A stretch of 64,000 nucleotides of DNA from contig CM026562.1 in assembly GCA_015143295.1 (NCBI GenBank), positions 8,522,041 through 8,586,040 on the forward strand, given 5' to 3'. This DNA is from Tetracentron sinense. Lineage: Eukaryota > Streptophyta > Magnoliopsida > Trochodendrales > Trochodendraceae. The translations under genes were made by a program, and so were the position numbers. The notes below the pieces were generated by a model that had not been told where the DNA came from, ran no database searches, and saw only the letters and a list, made by a program, of their open reading frames with translations. Position 1 is the stretch's first letter; every line of letters begins with the position of its first letter. This document shows positions 1 through 11,490 of this stretch, piece after piece.

Positions 1-834
1 AAGGCGCTGACACCACGGAGGATGATGACAGCAACACTATTAAAACTGATGACATTGGTGCTATAGATATGATAACGTTGGTAGAAAGAATTGTCCAAAA
101 TATCCAAACGATGACATTCTAGCATGGAGTCGGGCAGCCAATAAGGCAAAATAAGTATACAACAGGGTGCCTAAGTGGCACTAAGGTGGGGCTTAGATGG
201 CGATGAGATGGTGCCTTTGTGGTCTTGTCTAAAATCTGCCGTTAACAATAGACCCTGGTTAACAGAGCGCCCAAGTATAGTGCTCCTGTCGGGTACTCAT
301 AGATGGAGGCAAATTCAAATGCAAGTCATCAATGAAATATTTAATGCACCTATAAACCATTGTCCAAAGCAGACCATGCTCAGGACGCCATGACCTCGTC
401 CTCCTTGAGCACAAAGTTAGATAAGTTAGTTAATAAAGAACCAAAACCAATTTCAAGGTGGGTCATGCACCTACAAGTTGCTTGTACAACTAGGGGATCA
501 TAGATGTTAGTCGAAGACACCACTCAAAGGGCAAAACCATACCTGCCGTTAGGTCCCGAACACCAAGTTGTTGACAATGAGACTATGGGGGCCACACTCA
601 TAGATCACAAGAAAGTAGGGCTAAGAATCATTCTAAAACCTTCATGACTATCAACCCGGTTAGTGAGCTATATCGCCGAGATGAGAAATAGGGGGAACAC
701 ACATGCCTATACCTATGAGAAGGGTGGTCACACTCCACACATAAACCCATTGGCAAAGACACTGAGTATTCATGACAGCCACACTCAATTGAAATCCCGA
801 GAAGAGAATTGGGTGCATGGTTAAAAAACTCGTC

Positions 835-1323
835 GAAACCGTTACATAACGGTTTTGGTTGCCTCCGATACCCAATACCAAACCTTTACCCATTTATTCC
901 GAAAAGAATATGTAATGCCTGAAACCATTACGTAACGGGCGCCTCGATACATAACGGTTTCGGGTGTAGGACTCGTACGCGATTTTAAGGTTTAAAGGGG
1001 TTCCGAAAACCCCTAAACTTACTCGTTCAACCAAATAGAAATGATGATGATGAGCCAACTTGTAATTCTATGTGGCTTTAGCACTTAGCAGGTGTGTATG
1101 TATCTGCCTATTTGGAGTCTGGACTGGATTATGTGTATGTTTCAACCCTCGACCCATCTAATTTCATTATTTCTACATTTTGAGCTTCATATTGGTTTTA
1201 GAAGTATCTTTTTACTCTTTTATTGCAATTTTTTTCTATTTATTGGAATTTTTTTAAAGCAAAAATAAATAAATAATGACGGTCGAAACCGTTACATAAC
1301 GGTTTCGGCCGTGTCCGAAACCG
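835..1323. repeat. Cluster of CCGTTAcaTAACGG palindromes
   Basis: A 22 bp near-perfect palindrome, GAAACCGTTACATAACGGTTTC, has its cleanest copy at 1285-1306. A copy with one terminal change lies at 835-856. Partial or diverged copies lie at 921-939 and 946-963, and a half site at 1315-1323. The arms are GAAACCGTTA and TAACGGTTTC around a CA centre. Function is unknown. It may be a terminal or subterminal motif of a decayed element. Confidence 0.6.
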
Positions 1324-3055
1324 TTTTTTTAAACCCTGATTGGGCGGCTACACTCCACCAAAGTAGAGCATCTTAGCTCCAAAGAATCAACGACAATACA
1401 CGCACGAGATCCTCACTATCCAAGGATCATGTCAGTTGTGATCGAAAGCATCAGTGAGGCACGTAATCTATTGGTGATCAATGTGACATATGGCCAATCA
1501 GATTGCAAAAACTCTATTTGACTTGGTTGCACTAATCCACGTGGCAACTTTTCGTTTCATCCTGGTAACAAATGGCAAGAGCAAGATAGTAGGATGCAAC
1601 ATGGTCACATATGCCTAGGTGGCAAACTGCATCATCCAAATAGGCATTGACCATAGTAACAAACCGATTTTTAAAAGTCTCATATAATTTTTGATTTTTT
1701 CAACAATTAATTCACTATTTATTTTGAAGAAATCATGATTTTTTGAAACAGTTGCAAATTTCACAAATTAAATGCGAATTATTCACAACTTTTTGAAAAA
1801 AATCCCGAATAAGTAACTAATATGACATATTTTTCTATAATTTTCATAATTAGTAACCTTACCTTTTTTATTTTAATTTTTCACCTCTTGCCCGGTATTT
1901 CCTTTTTTTTTTAATCCAAATTTTTTGAATTTTGGCTTTTTTTTTTGTGAATTTTTACTTAGTTGAATAAATCCCGATATCTGACTTCGTAACTATGGCA
2001 TTAACTGCTCAATACAAAACATGTGCTCATAATGAAATAAATGGGCGTTTATCACGTCGTACATCTATCACCGACACGAGATTGAGAAATGATCATCACA
2101 CGGTTCACACCAATGGGTCTTTGACAATCAACTTTGGCGTTAGGATTTCTAAGGGCTTGAATAACACCCAATCAAGTTTGTGATATTGAAAAATAATTGC
2201 AAAGATGTATATAGTTCCCTTCTTGTAGGGCGTAGGACCTAAAACACCTCTCAAAGCACCCAAAATAGATACCGATCATTATTTTCATAAGGGGTTTACT
2301 ATGATAAAAATAATGGCATCATGTTGGCTTAGGAGAGTTCATGGCATCACACCTCATGAACACCATGAAGGCATGAATGGTTTGAGGCTCTGAGCATTTG
2401 GCATCATATAATTTTGACGCCAAGCATAAACATTAAGGGGCATGCTACATGTCTATGTATTGAAGCCCATCTCTCTCTCACTTGTACGCTTGTTAACTAA
2501 GCTTTTCTTGCAGATTGTTGGAATACTATTTTTGATTTTAAGAAAACTTCTCTTATGCCCTTCTTATAACTGATGAGAAAGAACTATTCTGAATTAGAGT
2601 TGTATCCCTCACATCGAGGAGAACAGGGATTGAATCCCTTGGAATGAGTGTGGCGTTGATATGTCCACTCGCCTATGTTGCACAGAAAGACATGAGTATC
2701 GGTGTTAGACTCAGATATGGGGTGTTAGACACTTAAAAATTATTATACTTTAAATATTATATGAATAATACTATAAAATTAAAAAAGAAAGTAAATTATA
2801 TATGAAAACAAAATTATTGCAAATAACACTAAGTAATGTATTACAAACTACAATTCATCAAACAATAATAAGACATGAATTAAAGCAAATAACCTAATAA
2901 AATAATGGAACATATATTAATTCTAAATGTCAATGTTAATCTCAAAGAGGATTAATTTAAAAGAGTATTTTGTAGCCTGAATTCAGCCCGTTGACACCCC
3001 TTTTCCCCCTTCTCTCCTTCTTTTCTTTTATGTTATAGGAATTGGTAATTTCTTC

Positions 3056-3081
3056 TATTATTATTATTATTATTATTATTT
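3056..3081. repeat. ATT microsatellite
   Basis: About eight uninterrupted copies of ATT/TTA in an AT-rich intergenic stretch. Confidence 0.9.
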
Positions 3082-3913
3082 TTCTATTGAAAAAATGGAT
3101 CTTTGTGCTACCCCTTTCCCTTCAGGTTTATATTTTCAAATGGTGACAGTGAGAAAGAATTTGTTGAAATTTATGCTAATAATATGCAATTATATTTTTT
3201 TTTGTATAGTAAATACCAAAAGTTTATGGTTGTCAGCCATGTCTGTATCCATCTGTGTCTAAAATGCTGAGTCTTTTGATATGAGTCACAACATTCTTAT
3301 ATGAGGTGTGTCCGTGTGTCTTAAAGAATCCGTGCAAACTTAGCCACTTGCTAACTGGAATAGATATCAATCAAATTAATCAGGGTTGCGTCCTAATTGT
3401 GTGACATGTACTCACAAAAGAAATCAAAATTGTGTTTGCTTGTACGTACGAAGTACTTGTTCTAGATGCGTGTTCCCCAAACTATCTTGATTTCATCAAC
3501 CATGTCATTGTCTAGGTCTGCAGCTATTTATTATTATTATCAACAAACAACCCTCACACTGTGGTCTACCTCTGTCATTCCTAGTCGTGCATCTTTTAAC
3601 TATTTCCATGAACGTTCTTCCTATTTTTGCTTTTTTATTGAATTCTTTGATATACATCTAGATGGCTTCTTTTATTCCTTCATGTAACTTAATTATTACC
3701 CTATGAGTTCTGACTTAGCTTCTTAATAGATGTTGTCGCCGTTCTCATCCTAAATCATTGTGGAGACTGATTCGAACATTTCTATTGTTGCTTTGTTCTT
3801 TCCTTCTTTCTTTTCATTTTGTGTGTGTTTTTGGCCTTTGTTTTCTGCTGTTGTTAAAGTCAGGCTGTAATTGACCTCTGAGGCTGTATTCTTGTTTTGT
3901 CTATGAGATTCAG

Positions 3914-4147
3914 GTTAGCCTTTGCGAGCGTGATAATGATGTTTCAAGAAAGCTAATGGGGATACTTAAGAGATTTAGGGAGAGCGACCCTTCATTTTAT
4001 CAGATTTGTTCTCTTGTAAGACAAGGTGAACAACCCAGAGAAGGTTTCTTGCTACTTACAAACCTTGTTGAGCAGCAGACTGGGGGTGCCAGTGGCTATG
4101 TCGATTGGGTACTGCAAATACACCGGCAAGTCCAGCAAAATGCATAA
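3914..4147 (+). pseudogene. Exon-like fragment of unidentified gene
   Basis: An open frame of 77 codons follows a good acceptor (ATTCAG at 3908-3913) and closes with TAA at 4145-4147. The only internal ATG is at 3956. Composition is that of a folded eukaryotic protein: charged start (CERDNDVSRKLMGILKRF), then segments such as FYQICSLVRQGEQ and EGFLLLTNLVEQQ that look like amphipathic helices, and a polar end. I do not recognise the family. No neighbouring exon with matching style was found within 3 kb on either side. It is therefore probably the last exon of a gene whose rest is lost or very distant, or a captured gene piece. Without a homology search the function is unknown. Confidence 0.4.
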
Positions 4148-5330
4148 TATATAGGTACTAATGACTTTTTAACTTGCCTTTTTTGGGTTTTCCTGAATTT
4201 ATCTCTGTTTTATACAGACATTGACCTTAGCCAGTTTTTATAATTAATACTAAACATTAGAACTCTTTTCTGAATAGATCTATTTATTTATTTTTTCCTC
4301 CGGTGGTCCCCACAGGGGTGCTAGCAAAGCGGTTTAGGCTGGATTGCACCCCATAGGGGGTCCTGTACACCACCGTAAATGAAGGTGCGCAAGTGCAATT
4401 ACTACGCCCACATGCCCTTGTGGGGATTGGAACCCCAGTCTGTCCCTTGGGATAGGGATTTGAAAGACTATTGGTTCTCTGAACAGACCTCTTGGCTGAC
4501 TTTCTCTTTTAAATTTGTGTAGGTTTGTATTTCATAGGCTTGCTGCAACCTATATCATTGTCTGAGCCCAGATTGAGATCAAGGAGAGGAGATATGTGTG
4601 TCTTCAACGATGGCAACTTAATTCAATTAAGCTATGGGGTTCACTGTGCAGAACAGGGAATAGATGGTTTTAGTGGAGGAAACTGATCACCACCATACAT
4701 ATCAATGTGTGAAAACAAATTGGTGGTTATTTGTGGGAATAATTAATTTGGGGAGAGGGAGTTTTGGTGATTTAATCATGTACTGATGTTTTAAAATAGT
4801 AACAATAAAATTGATTTTTTTTTGTTTTCTTCCATTCTGGTATATTATTTATCTATTTTTTCCCCTTATTTGCTTGCTTTGTGGAAGAGATACGGACACT
4901 AGATCCCATATCAATAGGCATTTACTTATAATTATTAGTACACTCACAAATAGGGTTATTCTCAAAACTCAGAAAAGTATTTTCTTTCTTTCTCTCTCTC
5001 TTTCTTATTTATTTATTTATTTTACTTGCAGAGGCCTATATGTGGGTGTGCATTGCATTTCATCCAAGAGGAAGTTTGCGCAAATGTGTTCCAGAAAATC
5101 TTGGCTTACATTATGTTGGTTTGTGGTGTATTTGGAAGTGTGTGCCTTTTTCACGTCCAATTTCATCAACTCATTGGGCTGATTTTTTGTAAGGCGGGGC
5201 GGAGAAACCCAGACACAAGCACCTGCCATGTGGCACATAACCCATGATGTAATCTAACCGCATGCATGATGAACATGCAATATATAGGGTAATGTTAGCT
5301 ACACTTCATTTAAATCCATTTTCTTTTCTT

Positions 5331-5578
5331 TTAGGGTGTATTCATTTGGCGGGAAAGTGAGGAGAAAGTATAGGAAAGGTGAGTTTTCTTGCACTTTTCT
5401 TGCGGTTGGTGTGTGAGCAAGAAACACACTTTCATTTTCTTGCATTTTCTCAATAGTGACAAACTTTCTTCTAAAAACTTCCTTTATCTTTTGATGGTTA
5501 TTTTAAGAGAAAATTTAAGTTTCTTTTCTTTTCATTTCTGTTCTTTCACCTTTTTCTCGCCAAACGAATACATCCTAA
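5331..5578. mobile_element. Small MITE-like foldback element
   Basis: The left end (TAGGGTGTATTCATTTGGCG) and the reverse complement of the right end (TAGGATGTATTCGTTTGGCG) match at 18 of 20 bases. Element length is about 245 bp. The body is CT/TTTTC-rich and non-coding. A TA or TTA/TAA flank is present on both sides but too short to fix the superfamily. Confidence 0.5.
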
Positions 5579-5999
5579 TGCTATGTTTGATTGCCGAGAA
5601 AATAAAAAAAGTATGGAATAGAAAAGAAAAGAAAAAGAAAGGAAAATAAATTTTTTTTTGTGCTCCTTGTTTGGTTGCTAAGAAAATTTGGTAACAAAAT
5701 AAATAAAAAAATCAAAATAATTAATAAAAAAATAAAAAATAAAATAAAATAAAAAATATATTTTTTGAGACAAAACATGAAGTGGAAGATTTTATCTTTG
5801 TTTTCTCTCCTTTCCTCCCCAAATCCTCACTTTGAAAGAAGATTATGGGTTAAGTTACTTCCAAAAAAAAAGATTATGGGTTAAGTTTCTCTCTCTTTAT
5901 TTTTCTACAAAAATTTTCTTTGTAACCAAACACCATAAAACTTCATTTTCTTTTACATTCCTTTCTCACAACCTATTTTCTTAGCAATCAGACACATTT
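5578..5999. mobile_element. Second MITE-like foldback, abutting the first
   Basis: The left edge (ATGTTTGATTGCCGAGAAAA) is echoed in inverted form near 5975-5996 (TTTTCTTAGCAATCAGACAC), and again internally near 5670-5690 and 5905-5930. The pattern is of nested or repeated inverted arms in A/T-rich DNA. There is no coding capacity. Exact ends are uncertain. Confidence 0.35.
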
Positions 6000-7683
6000 C
6001 CCCAAAAGACGTGTTATTATTGTCTTCCATTAGGAGAAACGCTAGTGTGAACCAACACTCTGTCCATGAACCAATACTCTGTCCACTCAAAAAAGAGAGC
6101 AAGTCTAAAGCAAAAAATTCAAACAAAAAGAATTTATTGTTTGCACAAATTTTCAAGGTAACAGGTTGATGTAGTGATAATTGTCGCTACCAGAGTGACG
6201 AAGTTTGAGACCGGTGCCAGCAATTCTCTTCTTCTGGTAATTATGGGGAAGGTTGGTGTAATTATGGGAAAGGGTGTAATTATGGGAAATTAGTTTTTTT
6301 TTATAATAACAAGAATGCCACTACTTTTATCAATAATTACAAAAAAATGCCAACTATCTGAATTAGATCCAAATCAAACCCCCTTCCAAACGGGTCGTAT
6401 CTAAAGGACCCATATCCATATAAGATATGGATGGAGGGCTTGCCACGTTTTAACCTAGGATTCCTGTTGCTCTGCTCTTGCTGAGAGTCATGGCACCATG
6501 TATGCTCAAGTCACCAAGTCCACTGCCCTGGTCAAGGCTGCCATCATCAATCTTAAAAACCTCCAGAAAGTTGGACTTTGATACGTAGTTTTAACTGTAC
6601 AAATTAATGTTCCAACAAGAGATGGCAACTAATGTACGTCTGAGACTAGGCATCTAATACACGTCTGTGTCAAGGCAAGAAGTTAAATGCTACCATAAAT
6701 GTTTTTTCTTGGTAAGCTTTTCAATTCAATACAGACTTCTAGCTAATAGAAAATTGTAAGGGTCATAACTCTTGAGATGGTCCGGCACGTAATGGCATTT
6801 GGTCATGAGTCTCTTTCATGTCTCTACCAAGCATTTCTATCTTCCTTTGACACAGAGAATCATCTCTGGTCTTTAGCATTTATGTGAGGTTTTAGTGTTA
6901 GATATAGGAATGAAGGGATCGATTTGAGAGAATCTGACGGTAACTAGCTCTAATAAGTGATAAAATAAGAGAGAATTAACGACATCTGATTACACCAATG
7001 AGAATAAGTGAACTGGTGCAGGTTGAAGAATTGGAAAAACAAATGAAAGGTAAAAAAGAATAACGAGGAAGAAAATTATCTATGCAAAGATTTGACTGCA
7101 CATGATTTGATTGAAGTCATACTTTTAATATATTGTATAATGGTGAAATGCATATTGCCAATCTCAACTATTTGACATAAGGTATTGATGATAATGATTG
7201 TTCGACACGGAAACAATTACCAAGTTCCCCAAAAAAATGGATTTACAAACCTATTAGAGGTGAAAATAGGCTAAAACTTCCTTGATTGAGTTGGCAGGAG
7301 AGAGGGAGAGACTTTATCATATGTATAATGTATGTATATGTGTAGCCGAGATTGATCTATCCAAGAGATGGTGTGGCCAATCGATTGAAGGAGTTTGGAT
7401 TGATGAGTAAAATGGACTATATGTTCAGTTCGCGCCGTGTAGGGAGGATCATCCTCATTTTTCTTAAGGAGTATCATCTAATATTCTACCATAGACAAAA
7501 ATAACTAACTTTGGTTTTTTGGAGTACGCGGTACTCACAGAAAAAGACATGAAAATAGAAGAAATCGAAGTACCCAAGACTTTTCCAAGAGAGATCTAGA
7601 TCGAATTGCAGACATACCATGAATCAAGGCACACATGGTGCTTGAAGTTTTTAGTTTGGAAACTACATTTTCCATTTGAGTGA
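6000..7683. other. Intergenic region, nothing recognised
   Basis: AT-rich sequence with only short open frames in both strands. I see no domain, RNA gene or element end. Its right part presumably contains distal regulatory sequence of the glucanase gene. Confidence 0.6.
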
Positions 7684-7689
7684 TTGACT
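7684..7689 (+). promoter_or_regulatory. W-box (TTGACT) upstream of glucanase gene
   Basis: TTGACT fits the WRKY-binding core TTGAC(C/T) and lies about 130 bp before the start codon, just upstream of the TATA box. WRKY control of pathogenesis-related glucanases is known for the family. Here it is only a motif match. Confidence 0.4.
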
Positions 7690-7741
7690 CGGCAATGTTG
7701 TGTGGGACCTTTAGCCTCTTAAAATCTGAGGTACTAACCTC

Positions 7742-7749
7742 TATATAAG
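7742..7749 (+). promoter_or_regulatory. TATA box of the glucanase gene
   Basis: TATATAAG lies 66 bp before the ATG at 7815, which places transcription start near 7775 and gives a short leader of about 40 bp. Confidence 0.6.
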
Positions 7750-7814
7750 GGGCCTAGGTGGTAAGGTTATATACATCTGCAAATTCTAGCTTTAGTTCTT
7801 TCTTCTTCTTCTCC

Positions 7815-7909
7815 ATGGCTACATTCTCTGCAACAAGTAACAGCCCTTCTATGGCTGCTGCTACAATGCTACTTCTTGGGCTCCTAATGGCCAGCCTAGA
7901 CATAACAGG

Positions 7910-7949
<40 letters not shown>

Positions 7950-10257
7950 CACATCCAAAGCCCAGTATTGGTGGAGGTGATCATGTTTATGTACACCATG
8001 TAGCCAGGCCCTTGGAATAACAATTTTCTTGTAGGGGATGAAGGCTTTCTGATAACAATTAATCTCGCCTTAACAAATGATTACCCTCCCTTAAAATGGC
8101 GATTATGATGTCGTGTTTCATTTTTAATTTATTTTTTCATTTTATATATTAATACCATTAGCAAGGTGCTAGATTATTAATAGTGTTGTAGCATTACAAT
8201 GGCTGTTATACCATTATTTTCTAACAATTATGACGGAGAATTAGTCATGCTCATTATATTGTAATCGTTAATTTCCCATAAAAGGTAATAGAAGAGTACC
8301 TAAAATGATTGTATGCGTTCTTTCGACGTTAGATAGCCTTTAGCAAAACAATGAGGAGAAGGGTAGTTTTTCAGCTTTATCATGATTTTAATTTATAAGG
8401 GGAGAAGTTTATTCCACTTTAAATATGCAAAAGGATGGAGCTATGAAAGATGGTCAAAGGATTCACCTTCTTTTTCAAAGTCCTTTCTTTGTCACGGTTT
8501 GTAACATGGACAAAACCAAGTCTACTTCATGTCCCTACCAAAACCGATTTTAGAGGATCTGTAGTTGAATTGGTGATTATCTACTTAGGACGGTTTGGTA
8601 ACATAGATCTGATTCTAAGATAATATCTGAGAGCCAGTAATTTTTTAAGCTAGAAAGGTTTTTTGACAATTGAAATTATTATAAGGATAAAATTGTCGAA
8701 CTTTTGAGAAATTTTTTAATGCACATGATAATTAGAGTAACTTAGAGGAAAAGTTCATTCAACTATCATAATTAAGCACGAACTTGGGAGCTTAACAGGG
8801 CAGACCTATTAAGCATACTAGTTGGTTCGTTAAGATGTGTAAATAATATCTTCCCAAACAGGCTTAGCTGCTAAAAAGGATACTTACTAGTGGGATCAGC
8901 GAGATAAGATTTGATAACACTCTCTAACTTGAGATATGGCTCTTGATAGACTAGAATGCTTGAATAAAATTTGGACCCCAAATAACTGGAATAAGGCACC
9001 GATGAAGAAGATCAATAAGCTCTTGTAATTTGTTCTAGTCCTCTATATTGAATAAGGTAACATTAATTTTCATATACTTTTAGTTTCAATTTTCATGAAT
9101 TTTTATTTTTGATTTATTTGAGGGATCCCTACCAATACTAGATACATATATACATACATAAGTCTGTATGCCACATGCGAATTCGTATATAGGCATTTCT
9201 AGTTAATATTTTAAGTTACAACCTTCAAATCTTTGTTGTCGAAAAATCATTTGAATTTTTCATTTCAACTCGGAATAATTAATCATATAGATCCAATCAC
9301 TATGCAGGTGCCCAAACAGGCGTTTGTTATGGAATGCAAGGCGACAGTTTACCATCTGAACAGGAAGTTGTAGCTCTCTACAATTCTCAAAACATTAAGA
9401 GGATGAGACTTTACGATCCAAATCAAGCAGCTCTACAGGCCCTCAGAGGTTCGAACATTGAAGTCATGCTTGGTGTCCCAAATTCAGACCTTCAAGGTCT
9501 AGCATCCGACGCTTCTACTGCTAATTCATGGGTACAGACTAATGTAACAAACTACAATCCTGATGTCAAGTTCAGGTACATTGCTGTGGGTAATGAAGTA
9601 AGTCCTAAAAATGGGAATGCACAGTATGCTCAGTATGTTCTTCCTGCAATGCAAAACATTCAGAGTGCAATTGCAGCTGCCGGTCTACAAGACCAGATCA
9701 AGGTTTCAACAGCCTTCGACACAACTATTCTTGGCACCTCCTTCCCTCCATCACAGGGCGCCTTTGATGGTGGCGTGAGGTCATTCTTGGACCCAATCAT
9801 TGCGAACCTAGTCAGCAATGGGGCGCCGCTACTTGCTAATGTGTACCCCTACTTTAGTTATGTTGACACACCTAACACCCCTCTTGCCTATGCCTTGTTT
9901 ACTTCCCCATCAGTTGTGAATCAAGATGGTGATTTTGGATACCAGAACCTTTTTGATGCCATTTTGGATGCTCTATATTCCGCTCTCGGAAGTGCCGGAG
10001 GTTCCTCTTTGCAGATTGTTGTATCAGAGAGCGGTTGGCCATCTGCAGGTGGTACTGAGACAACGATAGAGAACGCGCGGACTTACAATTCAAATTTAAT
10101 CCAACATGTGAAAGGCGGCACTCCGAGGAAGCCTGGGCCTATTGAAACTTATATATTTGCCATGTTCGATGAGAATCGCAAGGACCCAGAGCTGGAGAAA
10201 CACTTTGGCCTCTTCTCTCCAACTAAAGAGGCTAAATACCAAATCAGTTTCACTTAA
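7815..10257 (+). CDS. Secreted glucan endo-1,3-beta-glucosidase (GH17, PR-2 type)
   Basis: Two exons: 7815-7908 and 9308-10257, joined in phase 1 (donor G|GTCTCT, acceptor TGCAG), giving 347 residues, normal for the family. Exon 1 encodes a signal peptide (hydrophobic core [11 protein letters not shown]). The mature chain starts near GAQTGVCYG, the conserved GH17 N-terminus. It should hydrolyse internal beta-1,3-glucosidic bonds of callose or fungal wall glucan outside the plasma membrane. The two catalytic glutamates are visible: VGNEV (about Glu128 of the precursor) and VSESGWPS (about Glu272). The fold-conserved AMFDEN and FGLFSP blocks are present, and there is one NVT glycosylation site near residue 110. 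The chain ends soon after YQISFT, so there is no C-terminal vacuolar extension, CBM43/X8 domain or GPI signal, which fits a soluble apoplastic enzyme. The 1.4 kb intron begins in a CT/AT microsatellite. No frameshift or stop is seen. Substrate fine specificity cannot be read from sequence. Confidence 0.93.
7909..7950 (+). repeat. CT then AT microsatellite at intron donor
   Basis: The GT donor of the glucanase intron runs straight into about nine CT units followed by about ten AT units. The splice donor and the first 40 bases of the intron are therefore length-unstable sequence. Confidence 0.85.
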
Positions 10258-10394
10258 AGAGGGATAAACAAGTGTAGTAGGTTTCCTCCCATTTATACAG
10301 TAAATAAGTCATTCAAGCCTTTATCTCCTAACCAAGAGAGTGACATTCTCCAAGTATGTACTGGAATGATGCCTATATAGGGGCAAGTTATGTC

Positions 10395-10400
10395 AATAAA
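10395..10400 (+). promoter_or_regulatory. Polyadenylation signal of glucanase gene
   Basis: A perfect AATAAA lies 138 bp after the glucanase stop codon, followed by T-rich sequence, as expected for a plant 3' end. Confidence 0.6.
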
Positions 10401-11027
10401 GGATTGTTGTTCTAATATCAAAATCTCTTGATCACATTTTTTTTTTTTTTTTTGCTGTTTTAGTGAAAGTTCTTTTATTTGATGAACCTGTACAATGATC
10501 AGTTATGCATATTAGAATTCAGTCAGAGTTGGTTTAGGAATTCTAGATTCTTTGGACAGTTTTACTAGAACAAAAAGCTGATCAAAATTAGTAGGATTAG
10601 CATCTTGATTACAAAATCTAGATGGAGTTTGAATTTAACTTGGTCGAATTAGAAAGCCGGGATGGGGGTTGAATTCAGTCTGAGAAATCTTTAGATCTAG
10701 TTAACGTCATATTGGGAGAGTAGTGAAGATTAGGTAGAATTAACCATGTATATATGAGTTAGATCAATATAGTGCTAAGAAGTGAGAAGATAGAATGTGA
10801 TGTATAGGTGCAATGGAGCACTTATTATTTCAAATTAAATACTCTATATATAATAGGATGAACAATCAAAGTCAAATCCCACTTCAATAGCAGACTTAAC
10901 TGTTGCACATCAAACCAAATTCTCTACATAGAGTCCCTTGTAAACTCCATTTTTTCTCACCAATTTAATTGGAACAAGCATTGATCGAAAAATATGGTTA
11001 ATTTGCTCAAACCCAGTTCTAGGAAAA
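10401..11027. other. Intergenic, nothing recognised
   Basis: AT-rich spacer between the glucanase 3' end and the IQD fragment, with a T run at about 10438-10453. No coding signal. Confidence 0.6.
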
Positions 11028-11490
11028 TTATCTATAAGCACTTCGTATTGAGCACTCGGAATCTAAGCTGAGATTCTTTAAATTTCGATGCGATTTTATA
11101 GGACTTGGTAGACCTTTCATGCTGGGAGATCTCTGTTGAAAACTACTACTAGTCAATAGAAGATAAAAAGAGAGCCCATTCTTAGCTGGTGAACTGTTGT
11201 TAGAGTATGTATCTATAAATTCAGCCTTTGTTTTGGCATGTGCTCATTGATCTTGCCTTAGCTTTGGCAGATTCAGTAGAAGCCATGTAAGTTGGAACAA
11301 AAGAAGATCTTAAAAAGGAAATGTTGTCTCCAATTGAACTCTGTGTTGGATGATGAAATGATCTCCTTTGGGGTGATGTGGTGGGGTTTGATCCTTCTAA
11401 CTTATCATTGTTCTGAATCTTTCTTAGTCTGAGTTGTGTTCCACCGTCGTTATCTCTGTGTATTGAATATGAACAAACAATGGAGTCCAA
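11028..11490 (-). pseudogene. IQD-family last-exon fragment (DUF4005), frameshifted
   Basis: The minus-strand reading contains FVPTYMASTESAKAKARS, the hallmark of the C-terminal DUF4005 domain of IQ67-domain (IQD) calmodulin-binding scaffold proteins. A stop follows at about 11223-11221. Reading on in the next frame recovers further IQD-like tail segments: NNSSPAKNG, then QQRSPSMKGLPSPIKS, then LDSECS, closing with TAA at 11030-11028. One small indel near 11225-11235 therefore breaks the tail. No IQ motif or IQ67 exon is visible upstream on this strand before the phosphatase gene. IQDs bind calmodulin and associate with microtubules or the nucleus. This copy is a partial, probably dead, duplicate, or a last exon whose upstream exons are gone. 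Confidence 0.7.

Larger units (their letters stand above)
1..3913. other. Gene-poor region, left end
   Basis: I see no convincing coding sequence here. Open frames are short, unlike any family I recognise, and lack plausible splice context. The stretch holds a cluster of palindromic repeats (835-1323), AT-rich DNA with T and A runs (1680-1960), and an ATT microsatellite at 3056-3081. It is probably decayed transposon sequence, but no element ends could be drawn. Confidence 0.6.

Noticed and set aside
4270-4480. Possible tRNA-derived SINE (TAGCAAAGCGG A-box-like, GATTGGAACCC B-box-like)
   Set aside because: Box spacing is about 100 bp, too long for a tRNA head, the B-box has three mismatches, and no poly-A or target duplication is seen.
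4811-5247. Overlapping open frames of 73-123 codons
   Set aside because: Low-complexity, hydrophobic readings in both strands of T-rich DNA. No domain or splice context.
7754-8023. Minus-strand frame over glucanase exon 1
   Set aside because: Shadow of the real exon and the microsatellite.
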